Assembly (NCBI RefSeq): GCF_943193185.1
Contig: NZ_CALPDE010000001.1
Location: forward strand, 62,001 to 126,000
Reading direction: 5' to 3'
Length of the DNA: 64,000 bases
Source: Lactococcus ileimucosae
Lineage (GTDB): Bacteria > Bacillota > Bacilli > Lactobacillales > Streptococcaceae
The position numbers were made by a program, and so were the translations under genes. The notes under the pieces were generated by a model. It saw only the letters and a list, made by a program, of their open reading frames with translations, made no database searches and had not been told where the DNA came from. This document shows positions 16,568-26,187 of the stretch, piece after piece. Positions within the stretch are counted from its first letter, which is position 1; each line of letters begins with the position of its first letter.

Positions 16568-17401
16568 TCAGCCCCTTGATAACTTGTCAAAATTTTGTGC
16601 TTTAGCAGTCATCAGCATCTCGTTTCTTAAATTATCATCCAAAAAAGGAACTTCATCATTTGCTATTCGTTCAAACAAGATTCCTCTTACTTTTTCAGCA
16701 TCTTTTCTTGTGTCTACACTCAAAGTTTTAACATTTGTCAAAACAAACTTTAGCTTATGTCCATATTCAAGAAATCTATATTCATCAATGTCTTCGATTT
16801 CCTCAATAGGACCTCTAGTATGATTAGAAACAAATTTCAATGCACTTTTCGTAAAACATTGGATGCCCACAAATTTTTTTAACTGGTAGTCCCCTTTACC
16901 TTTAGGATATGGAATAGGAGTCCTAGCCATGTATAAACCATTGCCATACACATCTGTTGCAATTTTTATTTTGCTGGTATCAATGGCCTCTATCGGCTCT
17001 GTTAAAATCATCATACCGTTTGCAGCATAGCTCTCGTTCGCTTTAACTTTATCAGGAGGTAACAAGTCTAAAATTCCCTGTAGCTCCACTAAAGGTTCAT
17101 CACCATTAACATTTATATAGAAATCCGCATCTACTTTTTCAGAAAATTCACTTAATCGGTCTAAATGCGTCGCATGAGAAACTTTAGTCATCACATACGG
17201 TATATTGTACATTTCACAAACTTCAACTACTTGTGTGTCATCACACGCCACGTAAACTTCTGATAATTGCTCAACAAGTTTCATTTGATTGTAAACCCAC
17301 CAGAGCATTGGTCGACCGAAAAAATCAACCAACGGTTTTCCTGGGAACCTTGAACTTGCATAACGCGCCGGAATGACACCAATAATTTTTTTCTCAGTCA
17401 T
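16568..17401 (-). CDS. KdsB-like CMP-sugar-acid cytidylyltransferase
   Basis: A 277-residue nucleotidyltransferase. The N-terminal motif IGVIPARYASSRFPGKPL (residues 6-23) matches CMP-KDO synthetase and related CMP-ulosonate cytidylyltransferases. NVNGDEPL (near residue 98) supplies the metal-binding acidic residue, and TPIPYPKG fits the same family. KDO itself is not a Gram-positive sugar, so the acceptor is probably another 2-keto sugar acid made by the neighbouring aldolase. A C-terminal extension of about 25 residues is unusual. Family confidence is high; substrate confidence is low. Confidence 0.8.
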   Translation of the reverse strand: MTEKKIIGVIPARYASSRFPGKPLVDFFGRPMLWWVYNQMKLVEQLSEVYVACDDTQVVEVCEMYNIPYVMTKVSHATHLDRLSEFSEKVDADFYINVNGDEPLVELQGILDLLPPDKVKANESYAANGMMILTEPIEAIDTSKIKIATDVYGNGLYMARTPIPYPKGKGDYQLKKFVGIQCFTKSALKFVSNHTRGPIEEIEDIDEYRFLEYGHKLKFVLTNVKTLSVDTRKDAEKVRGILFERIANDEVPFLDDNLRNEMLMTAKAQNFDKLSRG

Positions 17402-17436
17402 GCTACTCCTTCCATGTCATACTACTTACCCTATAC

Positions 17437-18963
17437 TTATTCAACCAATAAACCTAAACCGCCTTTCCAATTTACGTATAATTCAATTGATTTTTCATCC
17501 TCCCAAGTGTACAAAACTGGACGTTTATTTTTTGAAAGATAAGGATAGATTTTTTCGCTATATTTACCTGCTATTTTCGTGGCAGCTATTCCTGCTTCTG
17601 TTTCACGCCCAACATAAAAATCAATTGTTTTATTACGGACTAAAAACTCCTTTATGCTCTGTATGTTGATTGTAATTTCTTCCTCAAACGGGTATGAAAT
17701 ATAACTAGTTAGCTCTCTATTTGAAATGAAAAGTTTGAAATCCTTTCCTACAATCTCAGGACTCGGTTTTACAAACAAAACATCACCTTGAAGATGAAGA
17801 GTTATAAAGGATTTTTTTAAATTACCCAAATCCCTAAGATTAAAATCAAGAAGTGCATTTTTTCTCAATATATTTAGTTTCTCATCCTGTTCAAGATACT
17901 GGGGACTCAATTTTATAAATTGTTCGGGAGTCGCTTTATTAACCCTTTTATAAGCATTCTGTAAATTACGAGAAAGTGAAAAATCTTCGACCTGAAGTAT
18001 GTCATAAATGGTTTTTGTGTGCTTAGTCATATAGGGTTTATATATGCTGTTTTTGAAGGCTTCACGCAATATTTGATGCATCCTCTGATTAAACAAAAAT
18101 GCATGACGTTCATCCGTCTCAATAAAGATTCTATGAAAAGCAGGAGAAAGCATAACCTTTTCGAAAAATCCTGCGCCATGAGAAAACTGAAATTCAGAGC
18201 CTTCAAACAGATTCATACACTGTATGAGTTGATCAATCATTTTTTCAAGTTGGCTCATACTAAAATCACTTGATAAATTATGCTCTGAAAATTTTCTTTG
18301 CCAATAATAATAGGTTTGGTTGGCCAGTATAGAAATCCTATCTGTTTTTGCATAAACCTGTGCCATAAAATAATAATCTTCATAACTTGTATTATCTTCT
18401 CTAAAAACTATATTGTTCTCTACTAAAAAGTCTTTCCTATGCAAAGCAGACCACACGAAAACAACGGCAGGAAAATGCACATCTAAAATATTGACACGGC
18501 CAATATTTCCATGGTTATAAATATGAGGAGAAGCACTACCAGAGTTTGACACTGCAACATTTTTCCCCATCAACAAGTCACTTTCCCACTTTTCAGCATA
18601 AACAAACATCTCGTAGAGTGAGCCTTCTCCCCCCAGTTGATCATCGTTATCCATAAAGGCAATATACTTCCCTTTTGCCATTTTCATGCCTAAATTACGT
18701 GGTTCAGAAAGCCCTCCACTATTTTTTCCTAACACATATATCGTTGCAGGGATTTCTGGATGTTTTTCTATCCAATCCTTTATCCATTCCACAGTCCCAT
18801 CAGGAGAGGCATCATCTACAAAAACAAGTTCAAATTGGAAACCTTCATGTAATTGATTCTGAATGGACTCTAAACCTCCCTCAATTGCTAGTTTACCATC
18901 AACTTTTTTGTTAAATATTGACCATGTAGGAATGATAATACTTACATCCACTTGATTATTCAT
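17437..18963 (-). CDS. Family 2 glycosyltransferase
   Basis: A 508-residue protein with an N-terminal GT-A domain of glycosyltransferase family 2. It starts with VSIIIPTW (about residues 6-13), has the nucleotide-binding segment VFVDDASPDGT (about 47-57) and the metal-binding DNDDQ (about 99-103). The remaining 300 residues form a domain I do not recognise, including a beta-rich C-terminus. It acts on the inner membrane face in building the polymer. It lies between the cytidylyltransferase and the 709-residue protein in the same operon. Donor and acceptor sugars cannot be inferred. Confidence 0.82.
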   Translation of the reverse strand: MNNQVDVSIIIPTWSIFNKKVDGKLAIEGGLESIQNQLHEGFQFELVFVDDASPDGTVEWIKDWIEKHPEIPATIYVLGKNSGGLSEPRNLGMKMAKGKYIAFMDNDDQLGGEGSLYEMFVYAEKWESDLLMGKNVAVSNSGSASPHIYNHGNIGRVNILDVHFPAVVFVWSALHRKDFLVENNIVFREDNTSYEDYYFMAQVYAKTDRISILANQTYYYWQRKFSEHNLSSDFSMSQLEKMIDQLIQCMNLFEGSEFQFSHGAGFFEKVMLSPAFHRIFIETDERHAFLFNQRMHQILREAFKNSIYKPYMTKHTKTIYDILQVEDFSLSRNLQNAYKRVNKATPEQFIKLSPQYLEQDEKLNILRKNALLDFNLRDLGNLKKSFITLHLQGDVLFVKPSPEIVGKDFKLFISNRELTSYISYPFEEEITINIQSIKEFLVRNKTIDFYVGRETEAGIAATKIAGKYSEKIYPYLSKNKRPVLYTWEDEKSIELYVNWKGGLGLLVE

Positions 18964-19051
18964 AATCGTTTAATCTCCTAAATTCCAACAATTATTGTGT
19001 TGAAAGATTCCTTAAAATAATTTTTGCATATACAATGACTGGTTGCTGCCC

Positions 19052-21181
19052 TTATCTCCTATAAACCTTCATTTCTGGATCATGCATGTCAAATGCCACG
19101 CTGTCAATTAATTTTTTATCTTTAGTATCAAATACAACTATATTCATACCTCTACGATTTATAGCATAATCAATACTATCTATCACTATACTTGCAGTAT
19201 TTCCTGATTTCAAAGGTTGTGATAACAAACGGAATTCAATGCCATTAATTGTTTCAAAAATCTCGCTTGTGCTGCTCTCAGCTCCTGTTTTTTGAACAAC
19301 TTTTCCGTTCATATCTCTTATTCCAGAAAAAGGTATCCAAGTAGAACTTACAAAATCTGAAAAACCTATTTTTCTCATTGCTTTTTCTTCATTTAATGAA
19401 ATTTTATATCCTGCAGTGTCTTTCACTGCAACAGCTACTACAAGCTGATTTGTTGATTCAAAAATATCATTTAAAACTTTAAGATAGGTTCCAAATGTTT
19501 GAATAGATTTTAAATCACTCTGATTCCCTGTATTAGCTTGGAACTCTAAGTCTTTCAACTGTCTATATTGGTTGTTCGCTCTGGATTCCAAATTTTTAAT
19601 TAATACATTTTGAAGTTGTTCAGAAATTTTCGCAGTTTGAATTTCGATTTTTGGTGAAAATAACACTAAATCAATTTGAGTTTTTGGAAGTGAAATCGTA
19701 AAAAATAGCCTGTATAGTCTGTCAAAAATATCTTGCTCAAAATCCGCACGATTATTAAAAGAATGAAAATAGATATATTCCAAGTTCATCGGTGATACAT
19801 TTGATTGTGTTCTTGCTTCTTTATTTAACTCAAGTACTGTCAAATCATTTTTATTCAATTGAACTCCCAGTCCATGAAGTCCAATGGTATTTCCAGGATA
19901 TCTTAATGGCTTGTTTATTTCCTTCTGAATGAAGAATGTGTCATAAGTTACTTCAGATAAATCTTTCTCTTCTATAACTGTAATTTCTTTTTCAAAATAG
20001 TACTTAAGTATCATCTCAATTTGGGATTTATATGGTACTTCTGACACAATTTTAGGTTTGTCATAACTTTCTAGAATAAACTTTAATACAACAAGAAGCT
20101 TTGGATAGTCTAAATAAACCAAGTAATGATCCATTCCAAGAGATAGTGTTTCTTTTGGATTAAAATAATCACTAAATGCTTGAGACGTAGACGTAATTCC
20201 AATAATTCTGTTGACAGAAAAGCTATCTTTTAAACTTAAAAAATCTGTTGGCAGAGCTGATAAAGCTCTCACTGATGAATCATTCATAATTCGTTGAGTT
20301 TCATACTCGCGAAAGAATGCACGTGGATGCCATTTAATAATTGGATTATCAGTGTCTTTGGCAAAAATATCTAAAAGTAGTTGCATTTGATAAATTAACA
20401 ATGGAACCATACGAGAATATTCTTTTTTATATAGTCCAAAGCTTCCAAAAAGAATGTTTCTCCAATCGTCCATTGTATCGGTAAAATCTCTTGGTATATT
20501 TAAGAAAGCACGCGGATTTTGTGCCAATATCAAAGCAGGAGTTTTTCCAGTTTTTACTAGCGGGTCATTAACATTGTAAAAAACTTTAATTTTATCAAGT
20601 TCCTTTTCCGATAGCTTTTTCAAATGACTATTATAATCCCAACCCACACATTCCAATGTCGAAAGGTCTGGTTGGTTTGACTCTTTTTTTAACAGTACTT
20701 TATTGCCGGGAGTTTTAAAATAAGTGCCAACTTTCTGACCAAAAGAAACCATGTGATCTATAATATCTTTAGCATTATTGACTGAAGATTCAATCCATGT
20801 AAATGGAATTTTTTTGTGATAAAGATATTTAGGAAAATCAAAATCCCATTCACTACTGATGATAAACTCATCAAAATCAAATAGATTTATATCAGCTTCA
20901 TACAAACTATTATCCATTTTCTTCAAAAAATCTTGATCTTTAATTGAAGGAGTTTCGCGGAAATAAAAACTATCTAATACTTTAACTGCATCAAAGATTT
21001 TACTTTCTTTCATCGCCGAAAGAGTAAGACCTGCTCTCTCTAACTCCTTGTAACCTTCAGACGCACTATAGCGATTCTGATCTTGAACTATAAGCAATGC
21101 TCTTTTATCAACATTAATGGTCAATTTATGCGTTATAATTGTGGGCAAATGTACAGGCAAAGCCGCATAATATAAAATCAT
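19052..21181 (-). CDS. Unrecognised large protein, possible CMP-sugar or polyol-phosphate transferase
   Basis: A 709-residue cytoplasmic protein with no membrane segment. Its central region contains KWHPRAFF (near residue 295) and ITSTSQAF (near residue 337). These resemble the His-Pro and Ser/Thr motifs of GT-B polysialyltransferase and CDP-polyol transferase enzymes. The C-terminal part (about 600-709) looks beta-rich, like the accessory ends of neighbouring transferases. The ATG at 21181 is used because AGAGGAG lies 6 nt upstream; it starts 11 bp after the previous stop codon. As the gene nearest the CMP-sugar module it is the best candidate to use that donor. This is inference. Confidence 0.5.
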   Translation of the reverse strand: MILYYAALPVHLPTIITHKLTINVDKRALLIVQDQNRYSASEGYKELERAGLTLSAMKESKIFDAVKVLDSFYFRETPSIKDQDFLKKMDNSLYEADINLFDFDEFIISSEWDFDFPKYLYHKKIPFTWIESSVNNAKDIIDHMVSFGQKVGTYFKTPGNKVLLKKESNQPDLSTLECVGWDYNSHLKKLSEKELDKIKVFYNVNDPLVKTGKTPALILAQNPRAFLNIPRDFTDTMDDWRNILFGSFGLYKKEYSRMVPLLIYQMQLLLDIFAKDTDNPIIKWHPRAFFREYETQRIMNDSSVRALSALPTDFLSLKDSFSVNRIIGITSTSQAFSDYFNPKETLSLGMDHYLVYLDYPKLLVVLKFILESYDKPKIVSEVPYKSQIEMILKYYFEKEITVIEEKDLSEVTYDTFFIQKEINKPLRYPGNTIGLHGLGVQLNKNDLTVLELNKEARTQSNVSPMNLEYIYFHSFNNRADFEQDIFDRLYRLFFTISLPKTQIDLVLFSPKIEIQTAKISEQLQNVLIKNLESRANNQYRQLKDLEFQANTGNQSDLKSIQTFGTYLKVLNDIFESTNQLVVAVAVKDTAGYKISLNEEKAMRKIGFSDFVSSTWIPFSGIRDMNGKVVQKTGAESSTSEIFETINGIEFRLLSQPLKSGNTASIVIDSIDYAINRRGMNIVVFDTKDKKLIDSVAFDMHDPEMKVYRR

Positions 21182-21192
21182 CACATCTCCTC

Positions 21193-23772
21193 TTACAAAC
21201 CCAAATACTCCATCCAAAATTCCTTAGAATGAAACTTCTCCGCATGGACATGATAATCTGCTGCAACTTCTGCGCCGCGTGCTTCAAAGTCTTTCAGCAA
21301 AGCTTCACGTCGAGCTTCTACTTGTTCATACAGTTCCTGATTGCGTTCCCGCATAGCATAGGTTTTGTTATAAGTATCATATACAGCAATCCGCTTACGC
21401 ATGAATTGCTTACCAGGATTTTCTAGCATTTCTTGATTAATGATTGGGACATGTTTAAGGTCGTCATCAAACATGTTGAACGACCAGTCAGGTAGACCGT
21501 GTCCATTATCAGAGTCAATGAAAACGCGAATATCTTGTGGCGAAAGCCACCAGTATTCATCTGCTGTATCTGTACGCGCTTTAATCTCCTCAGGAATCTC
21601 TTTTGAAAGCACTTCGTTTTTAGCACTGACACGGCGAATGGTAGAGATACCATCCAAACCAGCAATATACTCAGGTCCTTTCAGATAGTCTTCCAAGGCA
21701 TCCAGTACTTGGTCCGCAGCACCATAGTTAAACATGCGTAACTCTTTTTTATAAAGCTCTATATATTTTTCCAGATAATCCACGTCTGGTACAAAACCAT
21801 TGACGGACTGGTCAATCAAAATATTTCTTAAACCAAGGTAACCGTCTAAAGCTTTTGACTTTTTGGTATAAAAGGGCAGATGCCACACAGCTAAGCCGTT
21901 CATGGTCATGATTTGTGCCTTGTTTCGAATTGAAAACTCAATATCATCTCCACGATAAAAAATAGGAAGGGACATTGACTTATCATCAATGAATTTTAAA
22001 GGCACAACAGCATACCACCACGCAGCATATTGATTTTCTACGGGATAAGTCAAGTTATTCCGTAGAATATCTTTTAGTTCTGTCAAGTCATAACGGTCTT
22101 TTGTTGGAAAGTTTACAACAGCTTGGTTTGAGCTTAAAAAACCTGTATCTTCATACTGCGTAATCCCGTCCAGCGAATCCAGCATAGCTCCCGAGATAAA
22201 GTGGTCTTGATATTCAGTTTTAACAATAGAAAGAAGGGCAAACGTCCGCTTAAAACTTTCTGGCAAAACTTCTATATCATCGTCCATAAAAAGAATATGT
22301 GTGGCAGCAAAACGTCCCATTTTTTGATGATTGAGCGTTTCGATCATGCCCCGAGTAAAGCCGCCTGCGCCACCTACGTTAGGATTGGCAAAGAGTGAGA
22401 CATATTGGCTTTCAACTTCAGCAGCTGTAAGACTTTGCCCATTGTCAACAACATTGACAAAGAGGTGGCCTTCACCCAGCTGATTGAGTCCAGCTTCTTC
22501 TGAAGTTGCTTCAAAGATATTGTTACGAATATTGTCAAGATTGTTCAAAACATATTCTTCTTTTTGGAAAGTTGTGGTATCGAGCGCAATTTTTACGTCA
22601 CGAATAGCGCTTTTTTCAACTGTCGCATACCAGGCGACATCAAAAACCTGAGCTTGCCCCTCAATCTGGAAGCCAACCATCATATTATCCGTTGAATCTG
22701 CTTCGACTGGAATCAGCAGTGTTTTTTTCTGTTCAGACTGAACACTGTAGCTCTTGATTCGCTGAATCACATCTGTTTGCGTTGATTGATGATTCATGGC
22801 ATTACGGCGGAAAAGATCATCAATAGGAGAGGCTTGGATATCATCGAAAGCTTTCCTGAAACCCAGCTTACGTATTTCTTCAATGTGTGAACGCAGACTG
22901 TTTTCAACAATGTGTAAGTCAAACTCTCCCTTTACTTCAAGTTTCAGATAAATCTGTTTTGCTTGGGTATAGGTCAGCCACTTGTTTACCGAAACCATAT
23001 TCAAATAGGTAGTGAAGTCCGTCAAACCATCTACATATGTCACACCATCACTAACAATTGCCGTGTCTTCAAGATAATAAAGCTCACGTTTGTCCCCTTT
23101 TTTATTCTCCCCCTCAGGCATGATGATGTTTTGGATACGAAAAGCAGTTTCGTTTTCTAAGTGTTCAACCGTTCTAAAATTTGACAATTTAGTTGTTGAT
23201 TTAAGCAAGATCAGTTCAAAATAGACACCCGGAAATTTTGTGGACTCTCCTCCCATATATGTAGGATTTCCATCAATTATTTGAAAAATACTCGTCAGTT
23301 CATAGTTTTTTCCAAAGAGCCAGATTTCTTCCCCCTGTATTTCCCAATACATCTCATTATCATCGGAGTAACCACCGATAGTGAAGTCTTTGTTGAAGGA
23401 AAACTCTTGACTAAAAACCTCTTGCTTGACTTTAGCAAATTTATAGACTGAAGATGTCAAACTGTCGTACAAGTCCGTTTTCTGTGAGATTTTCAACTCA
23501 AATTTTACCTTCTTGAATTTGAGTGATTGTCCTCTCAAATGGAGAAAATCAGTTTCCTCTAGAGAAAATGCTGCTGTTTGTTCTCCCTGCGCATCAAGAA
23601 AATAAAGGGTTTCATCTTTGAGCTCCCACCCTACCTCATATTCAGTACGATAACCACCAATTGTTCCATCTTCGTTAAGGTGTAGACTTTCGGTAAAGGG
23701 AGTATTATTTACTTTCCCGAAACTCCAAATCTTGTTTTGCAGCTGTTCTTCTAGCTTTGACTGTTTTTTCAT
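21193..23772 (-). CDS. GlfT2-like galactofuranosyltransferase
   Basis: An 859-residue protein. From about residue 220 it resembles the mycobacterial galactan polymerase GlfT2: the acceptor/donor loop NPNVGGAGGFTRGM, the metal-binding MDDDIE, AAWWYAVVP, and FYRGDDIEFSIR with a downstream WHLPF histidine. GlfT2-type enzymes add galactofuranose from UDP-Galf, matching Glf in the same operon. The N-terminus holds two tandem copies of an about 80-residue beta domain (about 15-95 and 97-180), each with a TIGGY core. The ATG at 23772 avoids a 47-bp overlap with the upstream gene and has a GGGA site. Confidence 0.85.
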   Translation of the reverse strand: MKKQSKLEEQLQNKIWSFGKVNNTPFTESLHLNEDGTIGGYRTEYEVGWELKDETLYFLDAQGEQTAAFSLEETDFLHLRGQSLKFKKVKFELKISQKTDLYDSLTSSVYKFAKVKQEVFSQEFSFNKDFTIGGYSDDNEMYWEIQGEEIWLFGKNYELTSIFQIIDGNPTYMGGESTKFPGVYFELILLKSTTKLSNFRTVEHLENETAFRIQNIIMPEGENKKGDKRELYYLEDTAIVSDGVTYVDGLTDFTTYLNMVSVNKWLTYTQAKQIYLKLEVKGEFDLHIVENSLRSHIEEIRKLGFRKAFDDIQASPIDDLFRRNAMNHQSTQTDVIQRIKSYSVQSEQKKTLLIPVEADSTDNMMVGFQIEGQAQVFDVAWYATVEKSAIRDVKIALDTTTFQKEEYVLNNLDNIRNNIFEATSEEAGLNQLGEGHLFVNVVDNGQSLTAAEVESQYVSLFANPNVGGAGGFTRGMIETLNHQKMGRFAATHILFMDDDIEVLPESFKRTFALLSIVKTEYQDHFISGAMLDSLDGITQYEDTGFLSSNQAVVNFPTKDRYDLTELKDILRNNLTYPVENQYAAWWYAVVPLKFIDDKSMSLPIFYRGDDIEFSIRNKAQIMTMNGLAVWHLPFYTKKSKALDGYLGLRNILIDQSVNGFVPDVDYLEKYIELYKKELRMFNYGAADQVLDALEDYLKGPEYIAGLDGISTIRRVSAKNEVLSKEIPEEIKARTDTADEYWWLSPQDIRVFIDSDNGHGLPDWSFNMFDDDLKHVPIINQEMLENPGKQFMRKRIAVYDTYNKTYAMRERNQELYEQVEARREALLKDFEARGAEVAADYHVHAEKFHSKEFWMEYLGL

Positions 23773-23806
23773 TTTAGTTCCCTTTTTTTTTTGATTATTT
23801 TTCTTG

Positions 23807-25267
23807 CTAACGCTTATTGAAAAGTTGGGCAAACCCCTCAAACCCATGTTCATGCCAAAGATCGGTGATAACTAACAGGCGATAGCTCTCATTATCAAAA
23901 TCTTTGGGAAGATGAATAACGTAGGAACTCTCTCCCAAAGATTTAACCTTTAGTCTCACCCTGTTATGATAAGGGTCTTTAAGCTCACGGAGTTCCACAT
24001 ATTCAACCTTTTCTCTTGTAAAACATTTAAAATAAAATTTATCTTCCTCAATTTTTTCAGCAATGGCACGTACATTAATCTTGACTAAAGGATGCTTTTT
24101 ATTGAAACGTTTGAAAGCAAACTGCTCACCATCAAACTCGAAAGCCTTGAATTTTCGTACGCCCAAATGGCTTATTCGATGCCAGCGGTGAAAGCTCATG
24201 ATCTTTGCAAAGTCTTCTTCTTTCAGATACTGCCAAGCGACCACACGCGCACCAGTTCGGAAATGTCGCGTAGGGTCAAAATCTATCTGTCCCAGATAAT
24301 AATCGATTTGCGTTTTGAAATCTTTGAACCTCTTTTTGCCAAAAGCATAACCGATATCCGTCCGGAGGATAAAGTCCCAAACCAACCACTCTAAACGTCG
24401 GGAAATAAATTTTTCCTTAGATAAGTCATCAGGATAAGTCCTGTGGATATAGCCTAAGGCACGTAACCAAGAAATCATAAAGTTTCTATTGATGGTTTTA
24501 GATAAGCCCTCATTATCTGCATCACGGTTCAGGTAGGTTGTTAGCCGATCCCCTTGCGTTATTGTTTTAGAAAAACGCATAGCCTGATAGAAAAAGGTTA
24601 CATCATCCGCCACTCTCTGATTAACGAAGTGGAGATTGTTATCATGAACCATCGCGCTGCGTACAATGACTGCCTGTGGTCCAAGCCAGCCATAGAACTC
24701 TGGCGACAAGCTGTTGATGTCACGATTAAAAATCTCCCCCTCATAATAATACGGCTTGGACTTCATCGAGAGATGACCATTGATGGACTGAACCATTCCT
24801 GTGACTGCAAAGTCATCACCTGAGCGGTCCAATAAGTCAGTCATGTATGCCAGAGCATCCAGAGCATACCAGTCGTCCGCATCTAAAAAGACCATATATT
24901 CCCCTCGCGCATTGAGAATGCCGACATTTCGCGGCCCATGTGCGCCTCCGGTATTTTTATCAAGCACGTAAAGTTCGATCGAAGGGTACTTTTCTATATA
25001 AGTTTCCACTATTTTTACTGAGTCATCTGTTGATTTGTCATCCAAGAACATGATTTGAATATGTTCAGCTGCTAAGCTTTGATGAACCAAGCTGTCCAAC
25101 ATCTTTTTCAGATAAGGTGCGTTATTATAGTTGGCAATGACTACAGAAATTTTAGGCTTTTGGCTTATTTCTCCTGAGGTGGTCAATGTGAAGTTGGGCA
25201 AAGCGGATTGCCAGCTCTTATCCGTTAAAGGATAGGCGTAATGTGAAAATTCTTCAGCTAAATTCAT
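23807..25267 (-). CDS. Family 2 glycosyltransferase
   Basis: A 486-residue protein with a GT-A family 2 domain at about residues 38-250: ISVVIANYNNAPYLKKML, FLDDKSTDDS and the metal-binding FLDADDWYALD. The C-terminal 200 residues form a helical then beta-rich domain seen in teichoic-acid and wall-polysaccharide transferases. It is the first transferase after the exporter genes, 9 bp downstream of the permease, a common place for the enzyme that adds an early sugar or linkage unit. Its specificity is unknown. Confidence 0.82.
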   Translation of the reverse strand: MNLAEEFSHYAYPLTDKSWQSALPNFTLTTSGEISQKPKISVVIANYNNAPYLKKMLDSLVHQSLAAEHIQIMFLDDKSTDDSVKIVETYIEKYPSIELYVLDKNTGGAHGPRNVGILNARGEYMVFLDADDWYALDALAYMTDLLDRSGDDFAVTGMVQSINGHLSMKSKPYYYEGEIFNRDINSLSPEFYGWLGPQAVIVRSAMVHDNNLHFVNQRVADDVTFFYQAMRFSKTITQGDRLTTYLNRDADNEGLSKTINRNFMISWLRALGYIHRTYPDDLSKEKFISRRLEWLVWDFILRTDIGYAFGKKRFKDFKTQIDYYLGQIDFDPTRHFRTGARVVAWQYLKEEDFAKIMSFHRWHRISHLGVRKFKAFEFDGEQFAFKRFNKKHPLVKINVRAIAEKIEEDKFYFKCFTREKVEYVELRELKDPYHNRVRLKVKSLGESSYVIHLPKDFDNESYRLLVITDLWHEHGFEGFAQLFNKR

Positions 25268-25276
25268 ATCTACTTT

Positions 25277-26089
25277 CTATAAAAAGTCGGAAATACGTTC
25301 ACGAATGTTATAGTGCAGCTGCGTGCCTAATAACAAAATGAAGGAAGTAATTGCCCAAAAAGACAGGATGATCGAGGGATCTACCTCCCAAAACCATTGT
25401 GTGCCAAATATGGCATCTCTAAAACCCTCAATCAAGTAATAAAAAGGATTAATCATCACGGCTTGGAGTAAAAATTGCGGAATCTGATTGAACTGCCTCA
25501 TCGAAAACACGGCCCCTGACATGAACATTAAAAATCGAAATGAATAATTCAAAAAGAACTTCAAGTCGGGAAAGACAATCATAATCGTAGCATTCAATAA
25601 AGATGTTGAAACCGAAAAAATAACTAAGGCAAAGAAATAATAAATCACTTGTAAAAGATGAAGGCTAGGAATAAAGCCGTTATATACAGCTCCAATAAGT
25701 CCCGCAGTAATCATAATCCAAAACTCACTCAAAAAGCCAAAAAAGGCGGATGTGGGCAGTATACTGACGGGGAACTTCATCACAGAAGCCATGCGCAACT
25801 GGTTATAAGTCGTTAGAGCGCCCGAAACTATTGTTTTTTGCATGAGTCCCCAAACACCAAGCCCAATAAACATCCAAGGAAGCACAGGATAACCACCGGG
25901 TATGACCCGCTTCATCAGAATGCCAAACAAGAGGTAAAATATACCCAGCTGAAACAAGGGATCCAAGATTTCCCAAACACGACCAAACCGATTACTCATG
26001 GTTGCACTTTTTGTGTTGTACCTTGACATGTTATAAGCCACAGGTAGGTATCGTATTTGTTCTTTAAAGTATTGCAAGACGTTACTCAT
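25277..26089 (-). CDS. tagG: ABC-2 permease for wall polymer export (TagG-like)
   Basis: A 270-residue permease with six hydrophobic segments of the ABC-2 polysaccharide/teichoic-acid exporter type. The family pattern NRFGRVWEILDPLFQLGIFYLLFG occurs near the N-terminus and MINPFYYLIEGFRD near residue 212. With the ATPase encoded upstream it would flip the lipid-linked polymer across the membrane. ATG 26089 is chosen over GTG 26098 because an AAAGG site lies 8 nt before it. The TagG name is by homology; the exported polymer may be a galactofuranose-containing polysaccharide. Confidence 0.85.
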   Translation of the reverse strand: MSNVLQYFKEQIRYLPVAYNMSRYNTKSATMSNRFGRVWEILDPLFQLGIFYLLFGILMKRVIPGGYPVLPWMFIGLGVWGLMQKTIVSGALTTYNQLRMASVMKFPVSILPTSAFFGFLSEFWIMITAGLIGAVYNGFIPSLHLLQVIYYFFALVIFSVSTSLLNATIMIVFPDLKFFLNYSFRFLMFMSGAVFSMRQFNQIPQFLLQAVMINPFYYLIEGFRDAIFGTQWFWEVDPSIILSFWAITSFILLLGTQLHYNIRERISDFL

Positions 26090-26187
26090 TTTGCACACCT
26101 TTCTGATTTAGATATGTAATATAGACGACGAGGGAGGGAGTAAAGTTCCAGTCCTCAGTAATTTTTCCATTGCATGCTGTCTATAGA

